A stretch of 64,000 nucleotides of DNA from contig CM067374.1 in the NCBI GenBank assembly GCA_034401795.1, positions 129,586,901-129,650,900 on the forward strand. Direction: 5' to 3'. Every line of letters begins with the position of its first letter. Positions within the stretch are counted from its first letter, which is position 1. The stretch comes from Chaetoderma sp. LZ-2023a (lineage: Eukaryota; Mollusca; Caudofoveata; Chaetodermatida; Chaetodermatidae). The notes under the pieces were generated by a model that was not told where the DNA came from, ran no database searches, and was given only the letters and a program-made list of their open reading frames with translations. The translations under genes and the position numbers were made by a program. Positions 1 to 10,547 of the stretch are shown here, piece after piece.

Positions 1-150
1 TTATGGAATGTCTATTTGCAGGCCAAAACCTGACTGTTCCAGAAAATCTTCCACAGGAATGACTGGCTCTCACTGAGCCAGTTATTCACAGTAAATTTTA
101 AAGAATAGTCTTCTCTCAGCATGGAAATGTATATAACTTATAAATAAGTC
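1..150. mobile_element. Family A hairpin copy, cut by the window edge
   Basis: Contains ATTTGCAGGCCAAAA, the loop GGCTCTCACTGAGCC and the return arm ending TCTTCTCTC; arms are diverged. The left terminus is outside the window. Confidence 0.65.
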
Positions 151-545
151 CAGAGATCCTGAAACATGTCTTCTGCAAAAACTCAGATGGCTGCTGAACC
201 ATTTGGCCAATCAAGTTCTTTTGAAAAACTTGGTTCAGATCTTGCTCTAGATGATATTTCATGAGTTTTGAATCGATCCACAAAGTGGTTTTGGAGATTT
301 TTTAAAGATGTTTCTAAAAAAGGCTAAAATCCAACATGGCCTCCGGCCAAATTGACTGATCTGCTTCCTTTGAATAAGCTTGGATCTCTATGTCCTAAGG
401 ATGCTTCCTGCCAAATATAATTGAAATTGGCCCAGTGGGTCTTGAGAAGAAGTTGTTTAAAGAAAAAGTTGAGGGCTGGACGCCGGACGGACGGTTACCA
501 TGACATAAGCCCACCTGTCCATTCTGGCCTGGTGAGCTGATAATA
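150..545 (+). mobile_element. Family G repeat, 3' part
   Basis: Has the words CAGATGGCTGCTGAACC, TTTTGAATCGATCC and AATTGAAATTGGCCCAG, then a GGACGGACGG run, and ends CTGGTGAGCTGATAA, the usual 3' end of this family. Confidence 0.75.
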
Positions 546-1390
546 TATCTGTGATGCAACATAGACACAACTCTCTAATATCCTAAAGCCTCGCTTATGC
601 CACCTTTGTGCTGCGATTCAACTAGATTGTTCTTCAGCAACGCACTGAAACTCCAGATGACTGATCCTGCTACTGATTCACATGACATGATTGCACTTGC
701 GAACATTTTCATGTCAATCATCGATGTGAAAATTGCTGGCCACAGGAGCTGAACAGCTTTTACGACTTGATTTGAAGTGATTTTTGAGATCCTAGTTTAG
801 TTACCAGTGACTATCGCGCCATGAGTGTATCTGCCATGTCTGCAATCAGCTTAAGACACAATGTTACACAATCCAACCTATCGACTGTGCAGCGCCATTT
901 TGTCCATGTCACATGATCACCATACTCAGGCAACATTCAGGCCTCTTATGTACTTGACATAAGCGTATGCAAGACTTGAACCTACTAAATAGTGTATTAT
1001 TTATTCCAAATGGGTAACTAATCCTAATCTTCAGCCCATATTCCACAGACAGACACAGGATGGGATGGGGGTGGGGGTGGGTGGTAATCATGGAACTGAG
1101 CTAAAAGAACATTTTGTGGCCCCTAAACCAAATGATAGTTTTGACTTTATCTGAGATAATATTTATATAAATAATAAGTCGAGACAGGAAGAGTAAAATA
1201 ATATTTACCGATTAAAATCAACAGCCATCATAGCCGGGTTACAGGGCCTTTTAAAAATATATCCTGGGATAAATAATATATACAGTATATATATATTATA
1301 ATCCCTGAAACCGTTCTCTTGACAGGTACAGTGATGAAGTCTATCTGAGCTATCTTCGTCCTTTAATGTGATTTTCTTGACCAATCTTGA
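546..1390. other. No gene seen
   Basis: AT-rich single-copy-looking sequence. A C/A-rich patch read as GGGGGTGGGGGTGGG near 1070 and an AT stretch near 1270-1300 are the only structures noted. Confidence 0.4.
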
Positions 1391-1393
1391 CCA

Positions 1394-1600
1394 TTAACCC
1401 TCTAATGGTCAAGATTGCTTACTTAATCTATTTCCATTTACAAGACAGACACACGTTTTTTTAAAAGCTGCCACTGGAATGACTGCTACACAAGCCAGTT
1501 ATTTCAGCGAAAAACTTTCCAAAAAAAATCTCAAATTGTCTTGCAAATGGGCAATCCTGAAAAGTATAATCTGCTTTTGCCCAGCTTGACCCGTAACCTT
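1394..1600. mobile_element. Family A hairpin copy, diverged
   Basis: Begins TTAACCCTCTAATGG; the loop is shortened (GACTGCTACACAAGCCAG) and both arms carry many mismatches, suggesting an old copy. Confidence 0.55.
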
Positions 1601-1827
1601 TTAACAAGTGAATTTTGTTCAAGAAACTCAATTTTCTCATAGAAAATGTCCATTTGCAGACCAAGATTATTTTTTAACGGTTACCACTGGAATGACTGGT
1701 TCAGTTATTGAGCACAAGTCATTCCAGTGGTAAATTAAAACAGATAGTGTTCTGTTGGTGAGCAAATGTGCATCTCCCAGGACCACTGCAGAAGCTGTTT
1801 GGGGGAGACTTGAGTGTTAAAGGGTTA
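1601..1827. mobile_element. Family A hairpin copy
   Basis: Left end TTAACAAGTGAATTTT, arm CATTTGCAGACCAAGA, loop with CAGTTATTGAGCAC, right end TGTTAAAGGGTTAA. It directly abuts the previous copy. Confidence 0.8.
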
Positions 1828-2009
1828 AACAAGAGATTTCTGTTTTTAATCCAGCAAACACAGCAACTTAGCATGACTTTTTCACAATAACAAACAATAA
1901 CAAGCAGTTCCATGTATTAGGATACACACTGTTTAAACAAAGTTATATTTATTAAGGTGTCCAATTAAAGGAAAGGCTTTGTGAATTCTGTCCTAGTACA
2001 TGGATAATA

Positions 2010-2161
2010 GTAGGTCAAAACCAGAGCGAAAGGGGCTTGATTATCGAGCCAGTCATATTCAAATGGTAATTTTCAAAAATAGTCTTCTCTTGATCCACAA
2101 ATGGACGTTTCTCAAGACCATCGCAAATTCACCTTGAGCCGCTTGACCATTAAAGGGTTAC
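2010..2161. mobile_element. Family A, right half
   Basis: Only the loop, the return arm and the right end GACCATTAAAGGGTTA remain; the left arm is missing. Confidence 0.65.
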
Positions 2162-2454
2162 TAAGCTATGGAAAACAAAGTTACAGAAAATTCTGGTGAA
2201 TTCTGGGTAACAAGGACTTGGCTACGAAATACATGGTCCATTAACAATTTGTCTTTAACATCCCTTCACCAATAATTAATCCTACATGTAGGTCATAAGC
2301 AGAGCAGGAAGGAAGAGATACTCCATTTATCTCAGCGTGTAGATATTTTTACTGATCCCTTCCTCTTGGTATTATTAGTGCATATATACAGCTAGCTACG
2401 GGTAACATAGGACGGGATGATAGCGCACACAGGAGTTCTATCTCAAATAGTTAT

Positions 2455-2518
2455 TAACCCTTTTATACAAATATTTATTCAAGAAAGTTTAAATTTTCTC
2501 ATATATAGACAGTGTCCA
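2455..2518. mobile_element. Family A, left-end fragment
   Basis: TTAACCCTTTT with AAATTTTCTCAT only; interrupted where the next copy begins. Confidence 0.55.
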
Positions 2519-2757
2519 TTGAACCCTTTAATCCAACCCACCAGCCAAAACCAGCCTCTGTAGTTGTCCTAATGAATGTCCATTTGCATGCCAGAAGACT
2601 ATTTTTGACGATTTACCACTGGAATGACTGGGTCGCTTATCAAGTCAGTCATTCAAGTGGTAAATTGTCAAAAATAGTCTTCTCCTGGTGTGCAAATGGA
2701 AATTCACTGAGGAAAAACTTTAATTTTCTTGACAAATCTTGACCATTAAAGGGTTAA
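2519..2757. mobile_element. Family A hairpin copy
   Basis: GAACCCTTTAATCC left end, loop GGGTCGCTTATCAAGTC, right end ending in the TTAA at 2754-2757. Confidence 0.78.
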
Positions 2758-2931
2758 CAGAACAAGAGATGAGTTTTAGAAAATTTACCACTGGAATGAC
2801 TGGCTCGATTATCGAGCCAGTCATTTCAGTGGTAAATTTTCTAAAATAGTCTTTCCTTGGTCTGCAAATGGATATTTCTCAAGACTACTGCAGAAGCAAA
2901 TTTCTATCCAGGTTGAGCGTCAAAGGGTTAA
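2754..2931. mobile_element. Family A copy sharing one TTAA with its neighbour
   Basis: The left arm is short and starts inside the stem (GAGTTTTAGAAAATTTACC). The stem and loop GGCTCGATTATCGAGCC are near perfect. Right end CAAAGGGTTAA. Confidence 0.75.
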
Positions 2932-3114
2932 GAATATTAGAATCATAACTCTATTTAACCACAAGTCTCAGAATGTACTACAATGTGTGCCAATATAACT
3001 ACAGGATTAACATTTACAGCACTGAAATGTCAAAAGTAATAGGACTAACGTACATTTTAGAAACAACAATGTTGCTAAATCCAGTTGTTGCTGCCGTAAG
3101 AAAGCAACAATGTG

Positions 3115-3490
3115 CCGTAACAGGGTTCCTACAGCTGTCATTTAAGGACTTTTCAGGCTGTAATTTCTAAATTTTCAAGGGCTTGATACCCGGCTGGAGA
3201 ATGGAAATAATGGGGTGAGAAATGAAGGGGTAGAGGGCTGGGATGAGGAAACCACTGACAATACAACTTATAAGGGGACCCAAGTCTGCCAATGCAAGAA
3301 TACAAGGAAGAACGCAATTCCTTCATTTTGACTGATGGTTCATCATAATACTTTTTTTGTACTCAATGAAAGGAATTTGCACTAAAATGTTAAACTCAAA
3401 GGATTTTCAAAGCATTAAAAGCAATTTTCAAGTACATTCCAAGGAAATTCTCGAATTCAGGGCTTTTCAAGTTAGTATGAACTGTGCGTA
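3115..3490. repeat. Dispersed repeat with TTTTCAAG words
   Basis: GGTTCCTACAGCTGTCATTTA, GGACTTTTCAGGCTG and GGGCTTTTCAAG recall common non-autonomous DNA elements in animals that start with a short GGTTCC end. A related fragment lies at 6240-6405. Family not determined. Confidence 0.4.
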
Positions 3491-3589
3491 ACGTTGTTCC
3501 TAAAATGAAGAACAGTTGAAATGGAATCCGGTTTCGAAAACATTAATTAAATTCCAATCATCTATGGGTTTATAAGCATAACTATAGTC

Positions 3590-4267
3590 AAAACAAAAAA
3601 TGTCTGAAACTCGAACTTGCTCTGTAACTCCTTATAATAAAGCGATGCACCGAGTTTTGCTTAAATATCTTGAAAGAGTGCAAAAAAAAAGTGCGGAAAG
3701 CTAATATTTCTCGTATTTCTTAAGTCGAAATAGGGCATAACTCCATCAAAAATTGATGCATACGCCTGAAACTCGAACTTGGTCTGTAACTTCTAATACC
3801 AAAGCAATGTAGCAATTCTCAGTATAATATCTTGAAAGACTGCGAAAAAAGTGTGGAAAACTAATATTTTTCATATTTCATAAGTCGAAAGGGCGCATAA
3901 CTCCATGAAAAATTTACGAAAATGTCTGAAACTCGAACTTGCTCAGTAAATCCTTATACGAAAGCGATGCACCGATTTTCGCATAAATATCTTGAAGGAG
4001 TGAGAAAAAGTGTGCAAAGCTGATATTTTACGTATTTCTTAACTTGAAAGGGGGCATAACTCCATCAAAAATTGATGCAGACGCCTGAAACTCCAACTTG
4101 GTCTGTAACTTCTCACAATAAAGCAACAAACCAATTCTCGGTTGAATACCTTGAAGGACTGCGAAAAGAAGTGCGCAAAAGAAACTGTGACAGATGGACA
4201 GATGGATGGACGGACAGACGGAGTGCAAACCTATAGTCCCCCCGGTTTTACCGGTAGGGGACTAATA
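3590..4267 (+). repeat. Dispersed repeat of about 165 bp internal units with GGGGACTAATAA tail
   Basis: Four degenerate units each repeat TCTGAAACTCGAACTTG, CTCTGTAACTCC, AAAGCGATGCACCGA and TATCTTGAA...GTGCGGAAAGC. The block ends in GACAGATGGACAGATGG words and CTATAGTCCCCCCGG, then GGTAGGGGACTAATAA, a tail I associate with repeats of lophotrochozoan genomes. Confidence 0.7.
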
Positions 4268-4277
4268 AAACATCCCA

Positions 4278-4412
4278 TATAGCAATATTGAAAATTCATC
4301 GCTGGAATAACTGGCTCACTTTATTGAGCCAGCTATTCCAGTGTTAAGCTTTCAAAAAATATTCTTTTCTTGAACTACAAATGGACATTCCTTATTAAGT
4401 GGCAAGGGGTTA
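4278..4412. mobile_element. Family A, inner stem and right half
   Basis: Left arm truncated; loop GGCTCACTTTATTGAGCC; ends AAGGGGTTA. Confidence 0.65.
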
Positions 4413-4477
4413 CGAAAAACTCTATTAGCAGGCCAAGAGAAGAGTTTTTAGCAGCTCAATAAATTTCATGTCCTTAG

Positions 4478-4522
4478 TCAGTCTGTCGGTCAGTTAGTCA
4501 GTCAGTCGGTCAATCAGTCACA
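4478..4522. repeat. GTCA/GTCG tetranucleotide tract
   Basis: Imperfect GTCAGTCA and GTCGGTCA repeats. Confidence 0.6.
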
Positions 4523-4614
4523 GAAGTTTATTCCAGGCTGTCAGTTCAAGAGCCTTTCCCATACAGTAATCAAACCTGGTCAGGTGTCTGTGTGCATTGT
4601 AGGCTTAACCCTTT

Positions 4615-4826
4615 TAACTCTCAGAGCACACAAAAATGGCTCCTGCAACGGTCTTGCAATAGAAGAATAGTTTTGAAGATTTATCACTGGAATGGCTGGC
4701 TCGATAACCGAGCCAGTGACTCCATCGGGAAATTTTCAAAAGTAGTCATCTCTTGGTCTGCAAATGGACATTTTCTATGAGAAAATTGAAATTTTCTTGA
4801 ATAAATTCGAGAGTTAAAGCATTAAA
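4615..4826. mobile_element. Family A hairpin copy
   Basis: TTAACCCTTTTAACTCTC left end; loop GGCTCGATAACCGAGCC; right end CGAGAGTTAAAGCATTAA. Confidence 0.78.
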
Positions 4827-4840
4827 GAGCAAAGGAACGG

Positions 4841-5000
4841 CAGTATGAAGTCATGTGACCTACTGTTCATGATTCACCCGCAGTATGAAGTCATGTGACC
4901 TACTGTTCATGATTCACCCGCAGTATGAAGTCATGTGACCTACTGTTCATGATTCACCCGCAGTATGAAATCATGTGACCTACTGTTCATGATTCACCCG
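4841..5000 (+). repeat. 40 bp minisatellite, exactly four copies
   Basis: Unit starts CAGTATGAAGTCATGTGACC and ends GATTCACCCG. The first three copies are identical; the fourth has one G to A change (GAAATCATG). Confidence 0.95.
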
Positions 5001-5027
5001 CATCTACCAAGATTCTATCCACCTCGT

Positions 5028-5264
5028 TTAACCCTTTAATGGCCATACCGGTCAAAACCGGCCCCTGCCAAGGCCTTGTGGAATGGCTAATTACAGGCCG
5101 AGAATACAATTTTTGAAAATTTACCACTGGAATGACTGGCTCGATAACCGAGCCAGCCATTCCAGTGAAAATTTTTCAAAAATTGTATTCTCTCGGCCTG
5201 TAAATGGACATTAAATAAGAATTTTTTTTTTTTTCTTGACCAAATTTGACCATTAAAGGGTTAA
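5028..5264. mobile_element. Family A hairpin copy, complete, TTAA at both ends
   Basis: TTAA 5028-5031 and 5261-5264 flank a 229 bp body running from CCCTTTAATGGCC to GACCATTAAAGGG. The stem, with GAGAATACAATTTTTG on both arms, is close to perfect. Confidence 0.88.
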
Positions 5265-5289
5265 ATCTTACAGTACAGGAATTAAACCA

Positions 5290-5541
5290 TTAACCCTTTC
5301 ATGACGAAGTCGGCCAAAACTGACCTCTGCAGTGGTCTTGAGGAATGTCCATTTGCAGGCCAAAAAAATAAATTTTTGAAATTTTACCACTGAAATGACT
5401 GCCTCGAAAGCCCTCGATACCCGAGTCCGCCATTCCGGTGGTAAATTTTCTAAAATACTCTTCTCTTGGGATGCAAATGGACATTCAATAAACAAATATT
5501 TTCGCTTATCTTGACCAAATTTTAGTCATTAAACGGGTTAA
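5290..5541. mobile_element. Family A hairpin copy
   Basis: TTAACCCTTTCATGACG left end. The loop region is lengthened by a second copy of the CTCGA step (CTCGAAAGCCCTCGATACC). Right end ACGGGTTAA. Confidence 0.8.
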
Positions 5542-5544
5542 AGG

Positions 5545-5850
5545 GCTAAGACAGAGAATTATCGATATTAAATAAGTGACAATTTGCCAAGATTATTTCT
5601 GTGGATTTTGATAGCGTTTATAATTAATCTCTCAACAATATACAGTATACATATGTAAAATTGAATGTGTATATATCTGATTATTCAAGTTTAATCGATG
5701 ACTTTAACTGTATTTAAGAGTCATATGATTATCTTAAACAAATACTGACACACAAATGTTTTAAAAACATGCTTAGCAACTTCAGATAATTTCTATGCAG
5801 TCAATTACCTGATAATTTTTCGCATCAACATAACAGGCCCGTAAATTGAG
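5545..5850. other. No gene seen
   Basis: AT-rich, no recognisable repeat. Confidence 0.4.
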
Positions 5851-5852
5851 AT

Positions 5853-6056
5853 TTAACCCGTAACACTCTGATGTCAACATTCTATCTTTTTGCAGTGCCA
5901 GTAGCAAAGAAACTGGTGTACATTTTAAAACAATTTTGGTGGACGATGTTGCTGTCTATGACAGCACTATCTTCCAACAAATTTGTTTAAAAATGAACAC
6001 CAGCTCATCTTTTAATTTAATTTAAAAAATTAGAATTTTGACATCAGAGTGTTAGT
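5853..6056. mobile_element. Family D element
   Basis: Inverted ends: TAACACTCTGATGTC on the left and GACATCAGAGTGTTA on the right. The stem includes GCAAAGAAACTGGTGTACATTTT; the loop is ATGTTGCTGTC...GACAGC. TTAA on the left. Confidence 0.75.
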
Positions 6057-6239
6057 TAGACTTTTTAAAGACTTCTTCTAGACTGTTCCAAATACACATG
6101 TTGGGATCCTAGTATCAAATGGGATGGGCCAGAGGCTTCTTGCACGAAAATATTTTGGAATCTAAGTTGTACATGCTTTTAAATGGCATCTCCTGCATTT
6201 TTAAGGTACTTATTGGCCATCCTAACATGTTGCCAGAAA

Positions 6240-6405
6240 CGCCAGAGAAACCATTTTTTGGCATGTCCCTAAATATTGTTTAAGCTAAAATATGTATTCT
6301 CAAGTAATTTTCAAGGCAGTTCCAGGCCTGAGTTTCCAGATTTTCCATGCCCATAATTATTTTCTGGGACTTTAAATACTCTTTAGGTAGTGTATACCAA
6401 CCCTG
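6240..6405. repeat. Dispersed repeat fragment, TTTTCAAGG words
   Basis: Related by word content to 3115-3490 (CAAGTAATTTTCAAGGC, TTCCAGATTTTCC). Confidence 0.35.
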
Positions 6406-6409
6406 ACAT

Positions 6410-6670
6410 TCCGTCATTCGTAGATAAGTACGTCACGAATGCATAATTGGTGATGGACTAAACGGTGTTGTATGAATTGTATGTCTTTACTATTTAATAA
6501 AGATAATGTTGGATATTTTGAAACTAATTTGACTGGGCGCTGTTGCTGCTGCCAGACAGCAACAGCATCTAGTAAAATTAGTTTCAAAATCGAACGATCC
6601 TAGCGCAAGCGAGGTGTGAGAGGAGCTTAGCTAGAGATGGGCGGGGCATAGCTAAAACTGGAAAGGTCCA
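6410..6670 (-). mobile_element. Family C copy, reverse orientation, shortened left end
   Basis: Ends GGGCGGGGCATAGC then GGAAAGGTCC. The stem starts GGATATTTTGAAAC with GGGCGCTGTTGCTGC. Confidence 0.8.
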
Positions 6671-6713
6671 TTCAATACAATTCATAAACATAATGCATAG
6701 ATGCAACTCTCTT

Positions 6714-6765
6714 GTCAGCTTGCCTGTCAGCTTGCTCGTCAGCTTGCTCGTCAGCTTGCTTGTCA
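6714..6765. repeat. 12 bp minisatellite
   Basis: GTCAGCTTGCTC-type unit repeated a little over four times inside a longer single-copy stretch. Confidence 0.85.
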
Positions 6766-6929
6766 AAAGAACCTTCTTAAGTGTAGCATGACACCATTGC
6801 TTTTCATGCAAGGAATTTTTTCACAATTATTGGGGAACTTGAAACGATTCACATAAATTCTAGCAAAACACTGGGTCCTCTGTCAAGGCAACTACAGAAA
6901 CCCTTACACTCACACAAAACCCCAGTCAT

Positions 6930-7222
6930 GTCTGTTTGGACAACACACTGTCAAGTCCAGGGCTCAACATTTCACACCCACTCCACAACCTAGTTCAAGT
7001 ACATTTCTCCAACCCCACTGTCAGTAGCCCTATACAAAGCTGTTCCAACAACACACTGTCAAGTCAATGCCACCTATATCCATTCCTCAATCACTACACA
7101 ACCAGTCTGTACCAAGGAGCAACTCAATTCCATTGCACAATCTTAGTCAAGCTCACTCCCCTCTCACCCACCCCACACGCCGACTCAAATCAACTCCTGC
7201 AACCCCACTGTCAGGCCAACAA
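6930..7222. repeat. Degenerate C/A-rich direct repeat
   Basis: CACACTGTCAAGTC or CCCCACTGTCAG recurs at least four times at irregular 60-100 bp spacing, with ACACAACCAGTCT-like intervals. The 98-residue open frame over it is Pro/Ser/His low-complexity and not credible as a gene. Confidence 0.45.
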
Positions 7223-7234
7223 TAAAACATAAAA

Positions 7235-7460
7235 TTAACTCATGAATTTATTCAAGAATTTAAATTTTCTCATAAAAAATGTCCAGTTGCAGACCAAGAA
7301 GACTTTTTGAAAATTTACCACTGGAATGACTGGCTCGGTTAACGAGCCAGTCATTCCAGTGCTGAATTTTCAAAAATAGTTTTCTTTTGGTTTGCAAGTG
7401 GACATTTCTCAAGACCAGTGGTGAAGATGTTTTTGGCTGATATGAGTGTTAAAGGGTTAA
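7235..7460. mobile_element. Family A hairpin copy, complete
   Basis: TTAA at both ends; loop GGCTCGGTTAACGAGCC; right end GAGTGTTAAAGGGTTAA. Confidence 0.85.
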
Positions 7461-7795
7461 ATGCCCAGGTGTATGTTTTGTAAAAGGTGTGGTGTGGGGT
7501 GGGATGTATGGTGGGGTGGATGAGATAATCTCCCAGGATGCAAGTGTGTGTCTGAGTGTCTGTATCCTGTATTGTCACATGACAACATTAATCTAACTTG
7601 AAACAGTTTAAACTATGTCATCAAGATATGCCATAAATTTGTCTCTTGAAACCTTCAATCTTATAATGCACCTTCAAACACACTATGATATATAATGACT
7701 GTCATATCTGCCAATAGTAAAATTAATATACAGGTAAAAATCCTAAATACCTGAAACTAAATACTTGTGAAGATCATCTAGAGACTTGTCAACCT

Positions 7796-8022
7796 TTAAC
7801 CCTCAAATATGTTCAACAAAATTTCAATTGTCTTATGGAAAATGTCCTTTTTCAGACCAAGAAGTCTATTTTAGAAATTTAACACTGGAATGACTGGCTC
7901 GGTTATTGAGCCAGTCATTCCAGTGGTAAATTTTCAAAAATAGTCTTCTCTTGGTCTGCAAATGGGCATTTCTAGACTACCGCAGAAGCCGTTTCTGGCT
8001 GATATGAGTGTTAAATGGTTAA
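7796..8022. mobile_element. Family A hairpin copy, complete
   Basis: TTAACCCTCAAATATG left; loop GGCTCGGTTATTGAGCC; right GTTAAATGGTTAA. Confidence 0.85.
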
Positions 8023-8210
8023 ACCTTTTCTACCCTAAAAATCTTCGCACAGGGCACCAAATTCTTTTAATGATTTAAGAATCATTATTCTGTTGAATAT
8101 TTTAAAGTTAATTTGGATGGAAGCTGTTGATGCGGAAGGCAGCAACAGCTTCCCACTAAATTAGCTTCAAAATTTTCGAAAAGCATAAACACATCAGAGG
8201 TTTAAACCGA
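8019..8210. mobile_element. Family B copy abutting a family A copy
   Basis: The TTAA of the preceding element is shared. The stem pairs GTTGAATATTTTAAAG with TTCAAAATTTTC around GGAAGCTGTTGATGC...GCAGCAACAGCTTCC. Confidence 0.65.
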
Positions 8211-8222
8211 AGAACTTGGTAC

Positions 8223-8432
8223 TTAACCCTTTAACACTCATATCAGCCATAAACATCTTCTGCAGTGGGCTTGAGAATTGTACACTTGCAGACTTTTTTT
8301 TTTTAAATTTACCACTGGAATGACTGGCTTGATAACCAAGCCAGTGATTTCAGTGTTAAATTCTTAAAAATAGGCTTCTCTTGGTCTGCAAATGGAGAAA
8401 ATTGAATTTTTTAAAACAAATTCGAGGGTTAA
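8223..8432. mobile_element. Family A hairpin copy, complete
   Basis: TTAACCCTTTAACAC left; loop GGCTTGATAACCAAGCC (both loop arms changed together, keeping pairing); right TCGAGGGTTAA. Confidence 0.82.
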
Positions 8433-9600
8433 AGGCGTAATTGTTAATTCAGCCAGAAGAAATAAATGTTTGTGAACGAGCAGATATGACATGTTTTACA
8501 ATGGAAATTACAAAGCTCAGTTAAGTAAGACATTTTGATCTATGGTTAGACAACATTGACCTTTTCAAGTGATTGCCAAAAATTCTGTACATTTTATACT
8601 ATATAAGATTCACATAGTACATCACACTTTGTTGTGACCACTGCCTGTATGACAGATGGAACATATTGCTATTATATTAAGCTGTGCCAGACAACCAGTT
8701 TGCTATCATGTCTATTATGAATTATGTATGTTCATAGACTAGGCTCTATCCCTTGGCACAAAGCATTACAGTGCATACATCAGCCCTCCCACCCCCACCA
8801 CTCTAAATGGCTTCACTGATGATCTGGCTTCTGCATTAGGAGTCAGTTTGGTGAAGTAGCTGGCTCTCAGGAGCGCTTAACCGGAGAACCCGGTTCGTGC
8901 CTCTGTAGAGGACTATCTCGCCGTTGTTGGAAACATGGGCATTATCTCCTTCACTCCTTGCTTCTCTCCATCCAGGAAAATAAATGGGTACCAGTGTAAA
9001 AACTGGAGAAGTTAGTCGTAATGGTGTAATAGACTGAAAATATAAGAATTCTGCGGAATTAATTGTCCTGTCTGTCTCCTGTTTGTCAGTGTCCTTGACC
9101 TTTGACCTTGTGATCTCAATGTTATCACGCTGCTTCACATTATAGGTAACCATGTATCCAAGCTGAGTTCTAATAGGATAACAAGCAGAGGTCAAATAGC
9201 AATGCGATAATGACTTTGGCCTAGTGACCTCACAACCAGAGAATATCTCCCTTATGGGATAGGGAAGCATGTGTCGGGATAGGGAAGCATCCATCCAAGT
9301 TTAGTTCTGGTAGTATGAAGCAATTCTGAAATGTAAATGTAAATGATTTTCTAAACCCAACAATTTAACGTTGACGCTGCCGTCATATCACCGCCGTCAT
9401 TGGAAAAGTTATACCTATGTCTTGCTTCCTGCGTCACACGCGAGACAAAACCAACATAGATATGGCCTTGGGGACCTAGACATTAGCGATTCGATATAGG
9501 ACACCAGTAAATCATCAATTAGAGGCCTGGGCCTGGGCATTTAACATTCTAGCTAATTCTCAGACGCCGGATGCCATTCTGTTCACTAACTTGAGCCGCC
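8433..9600. repeat. Mixed old repeats, no credible gene
   Basis: About 9050-9300 carries TGACCTTTGACCTTGTGA and GGATAACAAGC words. About 8880-9000, read on the minus strand, has CTGGTACCCATTT, GGATGGAGAGAAGC and ACCGGGTTCTCCGGTTAAG, which recall a tRNA-like SINE family of marine invertebrates. The 152-residue open frame spans both and is judged accidental. Confidence 0.35.
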
Positions 9601-9614
9601 CTCTATTTCATGTA

Positions 9615-9721
9615 GGGCTTGACAGAAATAGTCTTCTCTTGGCCTGCAAAAATAGTATCCCTCATGACCGCTGCAGAAGCCGTTTTTTGGGCGAGCTTGC
9701 CCATTAAGGGCTATAGGTTAA
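9615..9721. mobile_element. Family A, right-hand fragment
   Basis: Return arm AATAGTCTTCTCTTGGCCTGC and right end only; shares its TTAA with the next copy. Confidence 0.65.
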
Positions 9722-9972
9722 CCCTTTAACACTCATATAAGCGAAAAACGGCTTCTGCAGTGGTGTTGAGAAACGTCCATTTGCAGACCAAGACCAGACT
9801 ATTTTTGACAATTTTACCACTGGAATGACTGGCTCGATAACCGAGCCAGTCTCGATAACCGAGCCTTCATTCCAGTGGAAAATTGTTAAAAATAGGCTTT
9901 TCTTGGTCTGCAAAACGACATTTTATGAGAAAATTTAAATTTCTTGAACAAATTCGAGGTTTAAACGGTTAA
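9718..9972. mobile_element. Family A hairpin copy with duplicated loop step
   Basis: TTAACCCTTTAACACTC left. CTCGATAACCGAGCC occurs twice in tandem. Right ACGGTTAA. Confidence 0.85.
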
Positions 9973-10050
9973 AGAACGATTTAATTTGAAGGAAGTAAGT
10001 TCATTTTGTTGATCAAACAATACTCCAGGTACAAACACCAGACTTAGGCC

Positions 10051-10263
10051 CGCAACCCTTAAATTTGTCCAAGAAAATTTCAATCTTCTCAATAGAAAAT
10101 GTCCATTTGCAGACCAAGAAGATTATTTTAGAAAATTTATCACTGGAATGACTGGCTCGGTTATTGAGCCAGTCATTCCAGTGAGAAATTTTCAAAACTT
10201 ATCATCTCTTGGTCAGCAAATTGACATTTATCAAGACCACTGCAGAAGCTGTTAAAGGGTTAA
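10051..10263. mobile_element. Family A hairpin copy
   Basis: CAACCCTTAAATTTGTCC left; loop GGCTCGGTTATTGAGCC; right CTGTTAAAGGGTTAA. Confidence 0.82.
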
Positions 10264-10315
10264 TGTCAAAGCAGATATATTGATCTTGGTCTCGTTCCTG
10301 ACCAATTCTTACCAG

Positions 10316-10496
10316 TAACTCTTTCAATGACAAATCCCTGAAAAAGTACATTCTTTATGATGCATAGTATATTACGTTGAATATTTTGAAATCCAATGGC
10401 TTCCAGCTATATTAATTTCAAAATATTCAACAACTTCCTGTTTATTAATATTTACCCTGCGATTGAAATACACGGAATTTATCGGTGGAAGGTTAA
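10316..10496. mobile_element. Family B copy
   Basis: ACTCTTTCAATGACAAATCC left, stem GTTGAATATTTTGAAAT with a shortened loop, right TTTATCGGTGGAAGG. It lies just inside the intron that follows the Gly-rich exon. Confidence 0.7.
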
Positions 10497-10547
10497 ACGC
10501 TAAATCTTAGAGGTAAGCAATATTTCTTCTGACCAAAGAATACTTAC

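Noticed and set aside
6936..7232. 98-residue Pro/Ser/His-rich plus-strand frame
   Set aside because: Follows the degenerate CACACTGTCAAG repeat; no splice or start support.
8836..9294. 152-residue minus-strand frame
   Set aside because: Spans two different dispersed repeats (TGACCTTTGACC and a SINE-like block); no domain seen.
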